Below, one piece after another: positions 25,625 to 33,643 of a DNA stretch of 64,000 nucleotides. The notes below the pieces were generated by a model that saw only the letters and a list, made by a program, of their open reading frames with translations, did not search any database and was not told where the DNA came from. How positions within the stretch are numbered: position 1 is the first letter of the stretch; each line of letters opens with the position of its first letter. Both the position numbers and the translations under genes were made by a program. Source of the DNA: Streptomyces triculaminicus (GTDB lineage Bacteria; Actinomycetota; Actinomycetes; Streptomycetales; Streptomycetaceae); the NCBI RefSeq assembly GCF_017349075.1, contig NZ_JAFMOF010000001.1, forward strand, positions 1,488,001 through 1,552,000. Direction: 5' to 3'.

Positions 25625-27401
25625 TCCGCTCCTCCACCACCAGCGAGCCGTGCCCCGCGTCGTAGCGGTACACCTCGTGGGGGTGGCCGCGCCCCTCCAG
25701 CCGCTCCACGTAGTTCTCGACCTGGCGTATCGGGCAGCGCGGGTCGTTCAGGCCGGCGGAGATGTACACCGGGGCGCGGACCTCGTCGACGTACGTCAGG
25801 GGTGACGAGGCGGCGTAGCGGTCCGGGACCTCCTCGGGGGTGCCGCCCAGCAGTGTGCGGTCCAGGGCCTTCAGTGCCTCCATCTCGTCGTGGTAGGCCG
25901 TCACGTAGTCCGCGACCGGCACCGCGGCCAGGCCCACCGCCCAGGCGTCGGGCTGGGTGCCCAGGCCCAGCAGGGTCAGGTAGCCGCCCCAGGAGCCGCC
26001 GGCCAGCACCAGGCGCTCGGGGTCGGCGAGCCCGGAGGCCACGGCCCACTCGCGCACCGCGCCGATGTCCTCCAGCTCGATGAGCCCGACGCGGTGCTTG
26101 AGCGCGTCGGTCCAGGCGCGCCCGTATCCCGTGGAGCCGCGGTAGTTGACGCGTATGACGGCGAAGCCGTGGTCGACCCATGCCGCCGGTCCGGCGGCGA
26201 AGGTGTCGCTGTCGTGCCAGGTCGGGCCGCCGTGGATGTCGAAGACCGTGGGGAACGGTCCTTCGCCCGCGGGCTTCTGCACCAGCGCGTGGATGGTGCC
26301 GCCCGGTCCTTCGACCCAGGCGTCGGTGACCGGCACCGAGTCGGGCGCCTGGGCTATGGCGTGGGGCGCGGCGGGTGCCGTCGGGGCGGTCAGGACGACG
26401 TGGCCCGTGGTGGAGCGCACCACCGGGGGTTTGGCGGCCGAGGACCACAGGAACTCCACGGTGCCGTCCGGCCGGGGCAGTGCTCCGGAGACGGTGCCCT
26501 GCGGGGTGTCGAGGCGGGTCAGCGTGCCGTCGGCCAGTTCGTACCGCCACAGTTCGCTGCGCGCCCGGTAGCTGTGGTCGATCAGCAGTGCGCCGCCGTC
26601 GGGGAACCAGTCGGCGTCCAGGTCGCCGGGCAGGTCGACGGTCAGCGGCGTTTCCTCGCCCGTGACCGGATTCCACAGCATCGGCTCCCAGCGGCCGTGC
26701 CGTTGGTGGCCGACGAGCAGCCGGGGGTCGCCGTCGACGGGCGCGAAGCCCATGACGGCCAGGCCCAGCTCCTGCGTGCCGCCGTGGGTGTCGTCGAGCT
26801 CCCCGATGGTGGTGCCGTCCGTGCGGACGACCCGGATCGCGGAGTGCATGGCGTCGCCGTGCTCGGTGTGCTCGATGGCGATCAGCGAGCCGTCGTGGGA
26901 GAAGGCGCCGACGCCGGCCGATTGCTGGTGGCGGTAGACCTCGACCGGTTCGCCGCCGGGGCGTACGACGTGGACGGTGGAGCCGCCCTTGTCGGTGGAG
27001 CGGCCGACGACGGCGGTGCCGTCGCGGCCGAGGGCCAGCCCGTCGGGGTAGGAGGGCTCGAGCCCCGGGGTGGCGGGTTCGTCCGGCCCGCCGTGGAACG
27101 GCTGGCGTACCCAGGTGCCGAACTCGTCGCCGTCGGTGTCGGCGAACCACCAGATCCACTCGCCGTCCGGGGAGAGCGCTCCGCCGGTCGTGCCGTTCGG
27201 CCGGTCGGTGACCTGCCGCTGCTCGCCCGTGGTCCGGTCCCAGGCGTACAGCTCGAAGGTGCCCGTCACGTTGGAGGTGAACAACGACCGGTCGGGAGCG
27301 TTCTTCGCCCACTTCGGCAGCCCCACCCGCGGCGCCCGGAAGCGCTTCTCCCAGTCGGGCACGCCCGCATCGCCCCGCAGGGCCCCGTTGCTCTCAGTCA
27401 T
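25539..27401 (-). CDS. S9 family prolyl oligopeptidase-like serine peptidase
   Basis: A 620-residue cytosolic peptidase. The first about 370 residues form a beta-propeller (GALSPDGEWIWWF, GAFSHDGSLIAIE); the alpha/beta-hydrolase domain carries nucleophile Ser in LAGGSWGGYLTLLG, a catalytic Asp near SAGLNDPRCP and His in YDAGHGSLV. ATG 27401 is preferred (GGGGGG just upstream) over ATG 27410. Divergent from the LysR gene. Confidence 0.92.
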   Translation of the reverse strand: MTESNGALRGDAGVPDWEKRFRAPRVGLPKWAKNAPDRSLFTSNVTGTFELYAWDRTTGEQRQVTDRPNGTTGGALSPDGEWIWWFADTDGDEFGTWVRQPFHGGPDEPATPGLEPSYPDGLALGRDGTAVVGRSTDKGGSTVHVVRPGGEPVEVYRHQQSAGVGAFSHDGSLIAIEHTEHGDAMHSAIRVVRTDGTTIGELDDTHGGTQELGLAVMGFAPVDGDPRLLVGHQRHGRWEPMLWNPVTGEETPLTVDLPGDLDADWFPDGGALLIDHSYRARSELWRYELADGTLTRLDTPQGTVSGALPRPDGTVEFLWSSAAKPPVVRSTTGHVVLTAPTAPAAPHAIAQAPDSVPVTDAWVEGPGGTIHALVQKPAGEGPFPTVFDIHGGPTWHDSDTFAAGPAAWVDHGFAVIRVNYRGSTGYGRAWTDALKHRVGLIELEDIGAVREWAVASGLADPERLVLAGGSWGGYLTLLGLGTQPDAWAVGLAAVPVADYVTAYHDEMEALKALDRTLLGGTPEEVPDRYAASSPLTYVDEVRAPVYISAGLNDPRCPIRQVENYVERLEGRGHPHEVYRYDAGHGSLVVEERIKQLRQEIAFAERHLGPRNRQGSRAPRG

Positions 27402-27564
27402 GCCCCCCATTCTGCGCCGAGGGGCTGACTCGGTGGGGAGAGGAGCCGCGGGCTGTGGATTACTGGCCGGTTGTGCGTAACTCGCTCACCCCTCAGGGTG
27501 AGCGGGAGGGCCCGGCAGGCAACCGGGCCGGGCGTGATCAAGATCGCAGGTTGATTTGTGACGT

Positions 27565-27582
27565 TTGTCGTCACTATGACAA
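27565..27582. promoter_or_regulatory. candidate LysR binding dyad
   Basis: TTGTC-N8-GACAA, a perfect 5-bp-arm dyad of LysR type (T-N11-A like), 12 bases before the LysR start. A second dyad, GCTCACCC-N4-GGGTGAGC (27484-27503), lies nearer the peptidase gene. Autoregulation is inferred. Confidence 0.4.
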
Positions 27583-27594
27583 CGGGGGTGGGGA

Positions 27595-28503
27595 GTGGAG
27601 TTGCGACACCTGGCGACCTTTCAGAAAGTCGCCGCCGTCATGAGCTTCACCAGAGCGGCTGCCGAGCTCAGCTACGCGCAGTCCAGCGTGACCGGCCAGA
27701 TAAAAGCACTCGAGAGCTCGTTGCAGACGCAGCTCTTCGACCGGCTCGGGGGGAAGATCCAGCTCACGGACGCGGGTGTCCGGCTGCTGCCGTACGCGGA
27801 GCAGATCCTGGCCCTGGCCGAAGAGGCCCGCGCCGACGTGGCGGGGCTGCGCGAACCGGCGGGCACGCTGGTGATCGGCACCATGGAGAGCATCACCTCC
27901 TACCGCATGCCGCCCCTGCTCGAACTCTTTCACCATCGCTATCCGCGCGTGCAGTTGTCCCTGCGCCCGAGTCTGTGCGCCGAGACCTGCCAGGCACTCC
28001 GGCACGGGGTGTACGACCTGGGGTTCCTCATGGAACAGACCACCGGGCACCAGGGGCTGGAGACGGTGGTGCTGGCCCAGGAACGGCTGGTGCTCGTCGC
28101 GTCGCCGTCGTATCCGCTCGCCACCGAGCAGCGGGTGACGACCGAGGCGCTGCGGCAGGCGCAGGTCCTGGCCACGGAGGCGGGATGCGCGTATCGGGAG
28201 CTGTTCGAGGCCGAACTGAGCACGGGGGACGGGAATCCGGTCGGGTTCCTGGAGTTCGGCACGATCGAGGCGATCAAGCGGGGTGCCGCCGCCGGCCTGG
28301 GCGTGTGCCTGCTGCCGGAGATGACGGTGGCCGACGCGGTCCGCGCGGGCGAGCTGGTGATCCTGCCGTGGGAGGTGCCGTTCACCGTGTACACGCAGCT
28401 GGCGTGGCGGCAGGGCAAACGCCTCTCGCGTGAACTGCGGCTGTTCGTCGACGAGGCGATGCGGACCATGGCCGAGGAGAAGCGGCAGATGGTGTCCGCC
28501 TGA
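27595..28503 (+). CDS. LysR family transcriptional regulator
   Basis: A 302-residue activator/repressor. HTH at the N terminus (MELRHLATFQKVAAVMSFTRAA, YAQSSVTGQIKALE); substrate-binding domain from about residue 90. GTG 27595 with GGGGGTGGGG before it. Convergent with the aspartokinase operon and divergent from the S9 peptidase; a dyad just upstream suggests autoregulation. The co-inducer is unknown; control of the neighbouring EamA-aspartokinase operon is a reasonable guess. Confidence 0.92.
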   Translation: MELRHLATFQKVAAVMSFTRAAAELSYAQSSVTGQIKALESSLQTQLFDRLGGKIQLTDAGVRLLPYAEQILALAEEARADVAGLREPAGTLVIGTMESITSYRMPPLLELFHHRYPRVQLSLRPSLCAETCQALRHGVYDLGFLMEQTTGHQGLETVVLAQERLVLVASPSYPLATEQRVTTEALRQAQVLATEAGCAYRELFEAELSTGDGNPVGFLEFGTIEAIKRGAAAGLGVCLLPEMTVADAVRAGELVILPWEVPFTVYTQLAWRQGKRLSRELRLFVDEAMRTMAEEKRQMVSA

Positions 28504-28523
28504 CGCCGCTGGCGCTGATCGCG

Positions 28524-29608
28524 TCAGGCCGAGTGGAGCCGTCCCAGGGTGGTGGGGAGGTTCTCGTGGAGCTTCTGCGCGAGGTGTTCCGCCGCGGTCT
28601 CGTCCTCGGCGATGTGCGTGGTGACGCTGGAGCCGCTCAGTTCGGTCACCGGGATGCCGACGGACGGGCGGGCGGCAGGTCGTGCCGCCGGTGCAGCTGA
28701 TCGAGGTTCGGGCAGCCGCCGATGACGGCGACGTACGGGCCGCTCTCCAGCCGTACGGAGTCGATGCCCTCGGCGTGGTAGACGCTGTGGGCGTGGTCGG
28801 CCGCGGCGGCGGTCCGGTGGTCGAGGACGACCGACCGCTTGTTGGCGATGACGCCCGACACGGGGCCGCCCTCGCCGTCGATCACCGTTCCGGTCGTGAA
28901 GGGCGCCTTGTCGAGCCGGCACACGATGGCGATGCCGTGCTTCTTGGCCAGCTGCACCGCCCCGCGGTGCGGCACCTTCGCCCCGTACAGGGACAGCGTG
29001 GCCGCGGTGTCGTACGAGACGCGCGGCAGCAGCCGGGTGCCTTCGACGACGTGGGGGTCGGCGCTGTGGATGCCGTCGACGTCGGAGTGGATCTCGCAGC
29101 GTTCGGCGCCGGTCGACGCCGCGACGAGCAGCGCCGTCAGGTCCGAGCTGTTCTTGCCCAGCCAGGTGGGGCGGCCGTGCTCGTCGACTGCCTGGCCGCC
29201 GGGTAGGACGACCACGTCGTGCTCGGCGAGCGCCCGCAGCACCGGTCCCGGGTCGTTCTCCTTGACCCGCGCCCATACGTACGTGCTGTCGGTGACGATC
29301 CCCAGCTGGTGTCCGGCCAGGACGGTGGCCCGACGGCCGGCGCGGTACAGGGCAGCCGTCAGCAGGTGGGCGCTGATGGTGTCGGCCATGGTGAGCAGGC
29401 CCGCGGTGGTGGCCTCCGCCGGGTAGGGGTCCACCTCGTGCAGTCGCCGCCGCAGCTCCTCCGTCTCGCCGGTCATCGCGCTGACGACCACGACCAGGGG
29501 GCCTTCGGCGTCCACGCGCCGGGCCAGGGCGTCCGCCAGCTCGTTGTACGACTCGGGGGAACGGAAGCTGGACCCGCCGAACTTCAGGACGGCGGCCGGG
29601 GCGGTCAC
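28524..29608 (-). CDS. second aspartate kinase-like enzyme, 3' end frame-shifted
   Basis: An amino acid kinase distinct from ask. Start GTG 29608; VLKFGGSSFRSPESY, GNELADALA-type region and SDVDGIHSADPHVV are kinase landmarks, then a degenerate ACT-like C terminus. In the starting frame the protein ends at 28646 (HDLPPARPSASR); one base change in the CCGCCCGCCCGTCC run near 28660-28678 restores VGIPVTELSGSSVTTHIAEDETAAEHLAQKL to the stop at 28524, clearly the real end (about 360 residues). Coupled (GTGA) to a 37-aa ORF and thence to an EamA exporter. Such extra aspartokinases often serve an aspartate-derived secondary product; here that is inference. Confidence 0.8.
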
Positions 29609-29718
29609 AGCGTGCCCCGTGCGACGAGCGCCTCGGCGATCTGCAGGGCGTTGATCGCGGCACCGGTGGCTCCGACGAGGGCGATGCGGGGAACGGTGGC
29701 GCCGTCGACGAGAGTCAT
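29605..29718 (-). CDS. 37-aa ORF coupled between exporter and aspartokinase
   Basis: Reads MTLVDGATVPRIALVGATGA and continues to GTL. Its ATG overlaps the exporter stop (ATGA) and its stop overlaps the aspartokinase start (GTGA), so it sits in a tightly coupled three-gene operon. It has a nucleotide-binding-like start (ALVGATGA) then an Ala/Leu helix. It may be a genuine small protein, or an N-terminal extension of the kinase separated by an indel; I recognise no family. Confidence 0.5.
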   Translation of the reverse strand: MTLVDGATVPRIALVGATGAAINALQIAEALVARGTL

Positions 29719-30680
29719 CGGTTGTTTCCGGCGGTGGTGGTCCGGCGGGGGACGCGGAGCTCGGCGGGGGCCGGGGCGGTGGAGCGGCGGGGCAGGATGC
29801 GCCAGCCGAGGTTGTTGCCCAGGCTGGCCGCGACGATCAGCGGGATGCCCAGAGCCTGCAGAAGGCTGACGTGGTGGCCGTAGACGGCCCAGTCGCACAC
29901 CATGGCCACGACCGGGTAGACGAACGCCAGCACGGCGATCTTCGGGGTGGGCAGCTTCTGGTAGGCGGAGTACATCAGGACGTACATCAGGCAGGTGTGG
30001 ATCAGGCCCAGGCCGGCCAGCCACGCCCAGCCGCCGCCCAGGTTCGAGGCCTCGCCGAAGTCGGCGAAGGGCAGCAGGAGCGGGATGCCCAGGAGGACCT
30101 GGACCAGGGCCACGAGGTGGGGGCGCACGCCGGTCACGCGCTTGGTGATGACGGTGGAGAAGCCGTAGAAGAGCGCGGCCAGCAGGGCGTAGCCGAGGCC
30201 GGTGAGGTAGGCGCTGCCGCTGCGGAGGTCGGAGAGGGACACCCCGGCCACGAGCACGAGTCCGACGAAGGCGACGGCCAGCCAGCCCAGCTTGTCGGCG
30301 GTGAGGCGGTCCTTGAAGAGCAGAGCGCCCAGCAGCACCACATAGAAGGGCTGTGTGTGGTAGACGACGGTGGCCACGGAGATGGACGTCGTCTCGTAGG
30401 ACTGGAAGAGGAATGCCCAGTTGAAGACGATGAAGACGCCGCCCAGCGCGGCCAGGCCGAGCTTCTTGGGGGTGAAGCCGTGGTTCTTGAAGAAGCCGCG
30501 GACGAGGCAGTAGAGGCCGAGGGCCAGGGCGCCGAAGAGGCAGCGGAAGAAGACGACGTTGAAGGGCGAGGCGCCGGACTCGACGACGAAGATGCCGATG
30601 GTTCCGGAGAGCACCATGGCGAGCGTGAGCTCGATCGCTCCCTTCGTCTCTTGTTGAGACGGCGTGGGTGATGTGGACAT
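29715..30680 (-). CDS. EamA/DMT superfamily transporter
   Basis: A 321-residue membrane protein with ten predicted helices in two EamA repeats (TLAMVLSGTIGIFVVE at the start; LLGIPLLLPFADFGE in the middle). Family members export amino acids or metabolites. ATG 30680 is chosen for AAGGAG 8 nt upstream; earlier in-frame starts encode low-complexity sequence. First gene of the operon with the 37-aa ORF and second aspartokinase; an aspartate-family product is a plausible cargo. Confidence 0.88.
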   Translation of the reverse strand: MSTSPTPSQQETKGAIELTLAMVLSGTIGIFVVESGASPFNVVFFRCLFGALALGLYCLVRGFFKNHGFTPKKLGLAALGGVFIVFNWAFLFQSYETTSISVATVVYHTQPFYVVLLGALLFKDRLTADKLGWLAVAFVGLVLVAGVSLSDLRSGSAYLTGLGYALLAALFYGFSTVITKRVTGVRPHLVALVQVLLGIPLLLPFADFGEASNLGGGWAWLAGLGLIHTCLMYVLMYSAYQKLPTPKIAVLAFVYPVVAMVCDWAVYGHHVSLLQALGIPLIVAASLGNNLGWRILPRRSTAPAPAELRVPRRTTTAGNNR

Positions 30681-30920
30681 GACAGAGCTCCTTCTGTGCG
30701 GGGGTGGGGGGAGAGAGGCGAGCGGGTGAGCGGCCAGTGCAGAAGGAAGGCGTAGTGCAGGCCCGCCATCGGTAGGTCCGACAGCAGGAAATCTACGGAT
30801 GGGCGAAAATCCCCGTCCACGGTCCACTGGGGCGCTGTGCCGATGGCGCCCATCGGCTCAGCCGATGGGCGTGGGTCGCGGTGATACGAGGCGGCGACGG
30901 GAGGGTGATCGTCCCGCACA

Positions 30921-30966
30921 ACGCATCAGGGCCGGTCTCCCGTGAAGGAGACCGGCCCTGATGCGT
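30921..30966. terminator. 20-bp-stem terminator beside tRNA-Pro
   Basis: Perfect 20-bp inverted repeat (30921-30940 with 30947-30966, loop CGTGAA) just past the tRNA-Pro 3' end on the minus strand. The rest of the 30681-30975 interval should hold the exporter promoter. Confidence 0.8.
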
Positions 30967-30975
30967 ACTACGAAG

Positions 30976-31049
30976 TCGGGGTGGCGGGATTTGAACCCAC
31001 GACCTCTTCGTCCCGAACGAAGCGCGCTGCCAAGCTGCGCTACACCCCG
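30976..31049 (-). tRNA. tRNA-Pro (anticodon CGG)
   Basis: Minus strand: acceptor CGGGGTG with CACCCCG, D arm AGCGCAGCTTGGCAGCGC, anticodon arm CTTCG-TTCGGGA-CGAAG (anticodon CGG, reads CCG), T loop TTCAAAT. CCA is not encoded. 74 nt. Confidence 0.95.
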
Positions 31050-31096
31050 ATGTGCGTCGTTTCCCTGATTTTCGCAGGTCCCCGGCGCAACGAGGT

Positions 31097-31891
31097 CTAC
31101 TTTAGCGGACCGGAGCCAGGAGGCGAAATCCGATTCCGGGAGCGGTGCGGATGGGGGCGTACGCGGTCGAGGAGGACGAGGACGAGGGCCAGTGTGTAGA
31201 AGGCCAGGCCGAAGACGACGGCGTTGCCGAGGATGCCGGCGTAGCCGTGGAGGTCGACGTCCAGGAACGGGTACGGGTAGCGGCCCTCGGTGCCCGGGTC
31301 GAGGAGGGCGCCGCGGATCAGGGCGAAGGGGAGGTAGAGGAAGGGATAGGCCAGCCACTGCCCGGCGTGGCGCAGGAGGAAGCCGCCCGGGGCGGTGAGC
31401 ACGAGCCAGTCGAGGGCGGCCGCGAGCGGGGTCACGGTGTGCAGGAGGTGGTTGGCGACCGACTCGAGGGGGGTGCGCTCGCTGGTCATGGCGAAGCCGC
31501 TGGAGTCGTTCGACAGGACGAAGTGGAACACCAGGCCCGTGATCGAGATGTAGAGCAGCGCGCCGCCCGTGATCCGCGGGGAGAGGGCCGGACGGCCGGT
31601 CCAGGCGCGGTGGGCGGACCAGGCGCAGGCGATCGCGAGCAGGAGGTTGGACTGGACCGTGAAGTAGCCGAAGAGCCGGCCCAGGTCGTCGGATTCGATC
31701 GTGTCCAGGGCGACGCCGGTGAGCGCCGCCAGGGCCACGAGCGCGCGCCAGGCCGCGGCGAAGGGACGGCGGCCCGTGGGGGCCGCCGTGGGCGCCGGGG
31801 CCGTCGCCGGTGGCGGGGCCGTCGCCGGGGCGTCCGGCGCCTCGGGCAGGTCGGGCCGCGGGGTGGTGGTGGGGGAAGCCGGGTCGGTCAT
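31097..31891 (-). CDS. Pr6Pr-like integral membrane protein
   Basis: A 264-residue protein: a Pro/Ala-rich cytosolic N terminus (about 45 residues) and about six membrane helices. Conserved features: FGYFTVQSNLLLAIACAW, HTVTPLAAALDWLV, YPFLYLPFALIRG and a YPYPFLDVDLHGYAGI loop. These match the Pr6Pr/FAR-17a-type family as I recall it; no activity is established. It is adjacent to tRNA-Pro. Confidence 0.75.
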   Translation of the reverse strand: MTDPASPTTTPRPDLPEAPDAPATAPPPATAPAPTAAPTGRRPFAAAWRALVALAALTGVALDTIESDDLGRLFGYFTVQSNLLLAIACAWSAHRAWTGRPALSPRITGGALLYISITGLVFHFVLSNDSSGFAMTSERTPLESVANHLLHTVTPLAAALDWLVLTAPGGFLLRHAGQWLAYPFLYLPFALIRGALLDPGTEGRYPYPFLDVDLHGYAGILGNAVVFGLAFYTLALVLVLLDRVRPHPHRSRNRISPPGSGPLK

Positions 31892-31937
31892 CCCCCCACC
31901 GTACGTGCGGGCCCTGGGGAGCCCGGAGGCCCGGAGG

Positions 31938-32864
31938 TCAGTCGCGGGCGACGAGGGTGAGGAGGGTGGCCTCGGGGGGGCAGGCGAAGCGGACGGGGGT
32001 GTAGCGGTTGGTGCCGCAGCCCGCGGAGACGTGGAGGTAGGACCGGTGGCCGCCCGCGCGGTGGGTGGACAGGCCCTTCACCCGGTCGGTGTCGATGTCG
32101 CAGTTGGTGACCAGCGCGCCGTAGAAGGGGATGCACAGCTGGCCGCCGTGGGTGTGCCCGGCGAGGATCAGCGGGTAGCGGTCGGCGGTGAAGGCGTCCA
32201 GGACCCGCAGGTAGGGGGCGTGCACGACGGCGAGCGAGAAGTCGGCGTCCGGGCGGGGGCCGCCGGTGACGTGGGCGTAGCGGTCGCGCTTGATGTGCGG
32301 GTCGTCGAGGCCGGTGAGGGCGATCTCGATCCCGTCGATCTTGAGCGAGCCGCGCGCGTTGGTGAGGTTGACCCAGCCCGCGGCGTCGAAGCCGTCGCGC
32401 AGCTCCTCCCACGGGTTGTGGATCGCGCCGACGACGGGCTTGTTGCCGTTGAGGCCGTGCCGCTTGGTGGCCTTCTCGATCAGGTAGCGGGCGGGGTTGC
32501 GCAGCTTGGGCCCGTAGTAGTCGTTGGAGCCGAAGACGTACGCGCCGGGGAAGCGCATCAGGGGGCCGAGCGCGTCCAGCGTCTCGGGCACTCCCTCGGG
32601 GTCGGAGAGGTTGTCGCCGGTGTTGATGACGAAGTCCGGGCGGAGCCCGGCCAGCGACTGCAGCCAGCGCTGCTTCTTGCGCTGCCCGCCGACCATGTGG
32701 ATGTCGGAGACCTGGAGCACCCGCAACGGCCGCATGCCGGGCGGCAGCACGGGGACGGTGACCCGCCGCAGCCGGAAGGAACGGACTTCGAAGCCGGCGG
32801 CATAGGCGAGGCCCGCCGCGCCGACGGCGGTGATTCCCAGGGGTACTCCGTATCGCGCACGCAT
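31938..32864 (-). CDS. membrane-anchored metallophosphoesterase
   Basis: About 308 residues with an N-terminal hydrophobic anchor (YGVPLGITAVGAAGLAYAAG) then a calcineurin-like domain. Metal-binding motifs: SDIH, TGDN, a GSND in place of GNHD, and AGHTHGG. ATG 32864 starts directly before the anchor; ATG 32873 and a GTG further upstream are alternatives. Neighbour to the PBP region, as in mycobacteria by my recollection; a role at the envelope is plausible. Confidence 0.88.
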   Translation of the reverse strand: MRARYGVPLGITAVGAAGLAYAAGFEVRSFRLRRVTVPVLPPGMRPLRVLQVSDIHMVGGQRKKQRWLQSLAGLRPDFVINTGDNLSDPEGVPETLDALGPLMRFPGAYVFGSNDYYGPKLRNPARYLIEKATKRHGLNGNKPVVGAIHNPWEELRDGFDAAGWVNLTNARGSLKIDGIEIALTGLDDPHIKRDRYAHVTGGPRPDADFSLAVVHAPYLRVLDAFTADRYPLILAGHTHGGQLCIPFYGALVTNCDIDTDRVKGLSTHRAGGHRSYLHVSAGCGTNRYTPVRFACPPEATLLTLVARD

Positions 32865-33006
32865 GTCGCCCATCGTCGCAGACCGGCCGGGGTGCGCCGT
32901 CACGGGCCGGGGCGGGGGCGGGAGTTACGTCCGCACCGGGCGCCCGCACCGGGCGCCCGGCGGTTAATACGGGGCGCGCGCCGGGCCGGGATGCGAAGAT
33001 TGCGGC

Positions 33007-33471
33007 ATGACCACGCTGAAGTCCAAGCTCAAGGACGACCTCACGACCGCCATCAAGGCGCGCGACGAACTGCGCTCCTCCACCCTTCGCCTCACTCTCT
33101 CCGCCATCGGTTACGAGGAGACGGCGGGCAAGGCCGCTCGTGAGCTCTCGGACGACGAGGTGCTCAAGGTCATCACCCGCGAGGCCAAGAAGCGCCGCGA
33201 GGCCGCGGAGGCGTTCGACAAGGGCGGCCGGGCCGACTCCGCGGAGCGCGAGCGGGCCGAGGGCGAGGTGCTCGCCGAGTACCTGCCGAAGCAGCTGTCG
33301 GACGAGGAGCTCGACGCCATCGTCTCCGAGGCGGTGGCCGAGGCCCGGGCCGGCGGTGCCGAGGGGCCGAAGGCCATGGGAGCGGTCATGAAGATCGTGA
33401 ACCCGAAGGTGTCGGGCCGGGCCGAGGGCGGCCGCGTGGCCGCCGCGGTGAAGCGCCTGCTCGCGGGCTGA
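33007..33471 (+). CDS. GatB/YqeY domain protein
   Basis: A 154-residue helical protein: LKSKLKDDLTTAIKARDELRSSTLRL at the N terminus, DDEVLKVITREAKKRREAAEAF in the middle, and MGAVMKIVNPKVSGRAEGGRV near the end, matching YqeY. This family resembles the tRNA-binding tail of GatB. Function in vivo not settled. ATG 33007; divergent from the phosphoesterase gene. Confidence 0.93.
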   Translation: MTTLKSKLKDDLTTAIKARDELRSSTLRLTLSAIGYEETAGKAARELSDDEVLKVITREAKKRREAAEAFDKGGRADSAERERAEGEVLAEYLPKQLSDEELDAIVSEAVAEARAGGAEGPKAMGAVMKIVNPKVSGRAEGGRVAAAVKRLLAG

Positions 33472-33549
33472 CCGCGGGCACCGTACGCCCGGCGCCGTAC
33501 GCAACGGCACTGTATGTACGGAAAGCCACGCGCACGCGCGCGTACGCGA

Positions 33550-33586
33550 AAGGGGCGCCCGGACCGTCGTGGTCCGGGCGCCCCTT
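33550..33586. terminator. bidirectional terminator between YqeY and PBP
   Basis: 16-bp perfect stem (33550-33565 with 33571-33586, loop GTCGT) between two convergent genes, followed by CGTCTTCG. Confidence 0.75.
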
Positions 33587-33643
33587 CGTCTTCGTTGCTT
33601 CGGCCGCCTGCGGGAGGCCGTGAGCCTCTCCGGCTGGCTACCC

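Noticed and set aside
28646..29608. Aspartokinase naturally ending at 28646
   Set aside because: A conserved-looking C terminus continues in another frame to 28524, so the early stop is probably an indel artefact.
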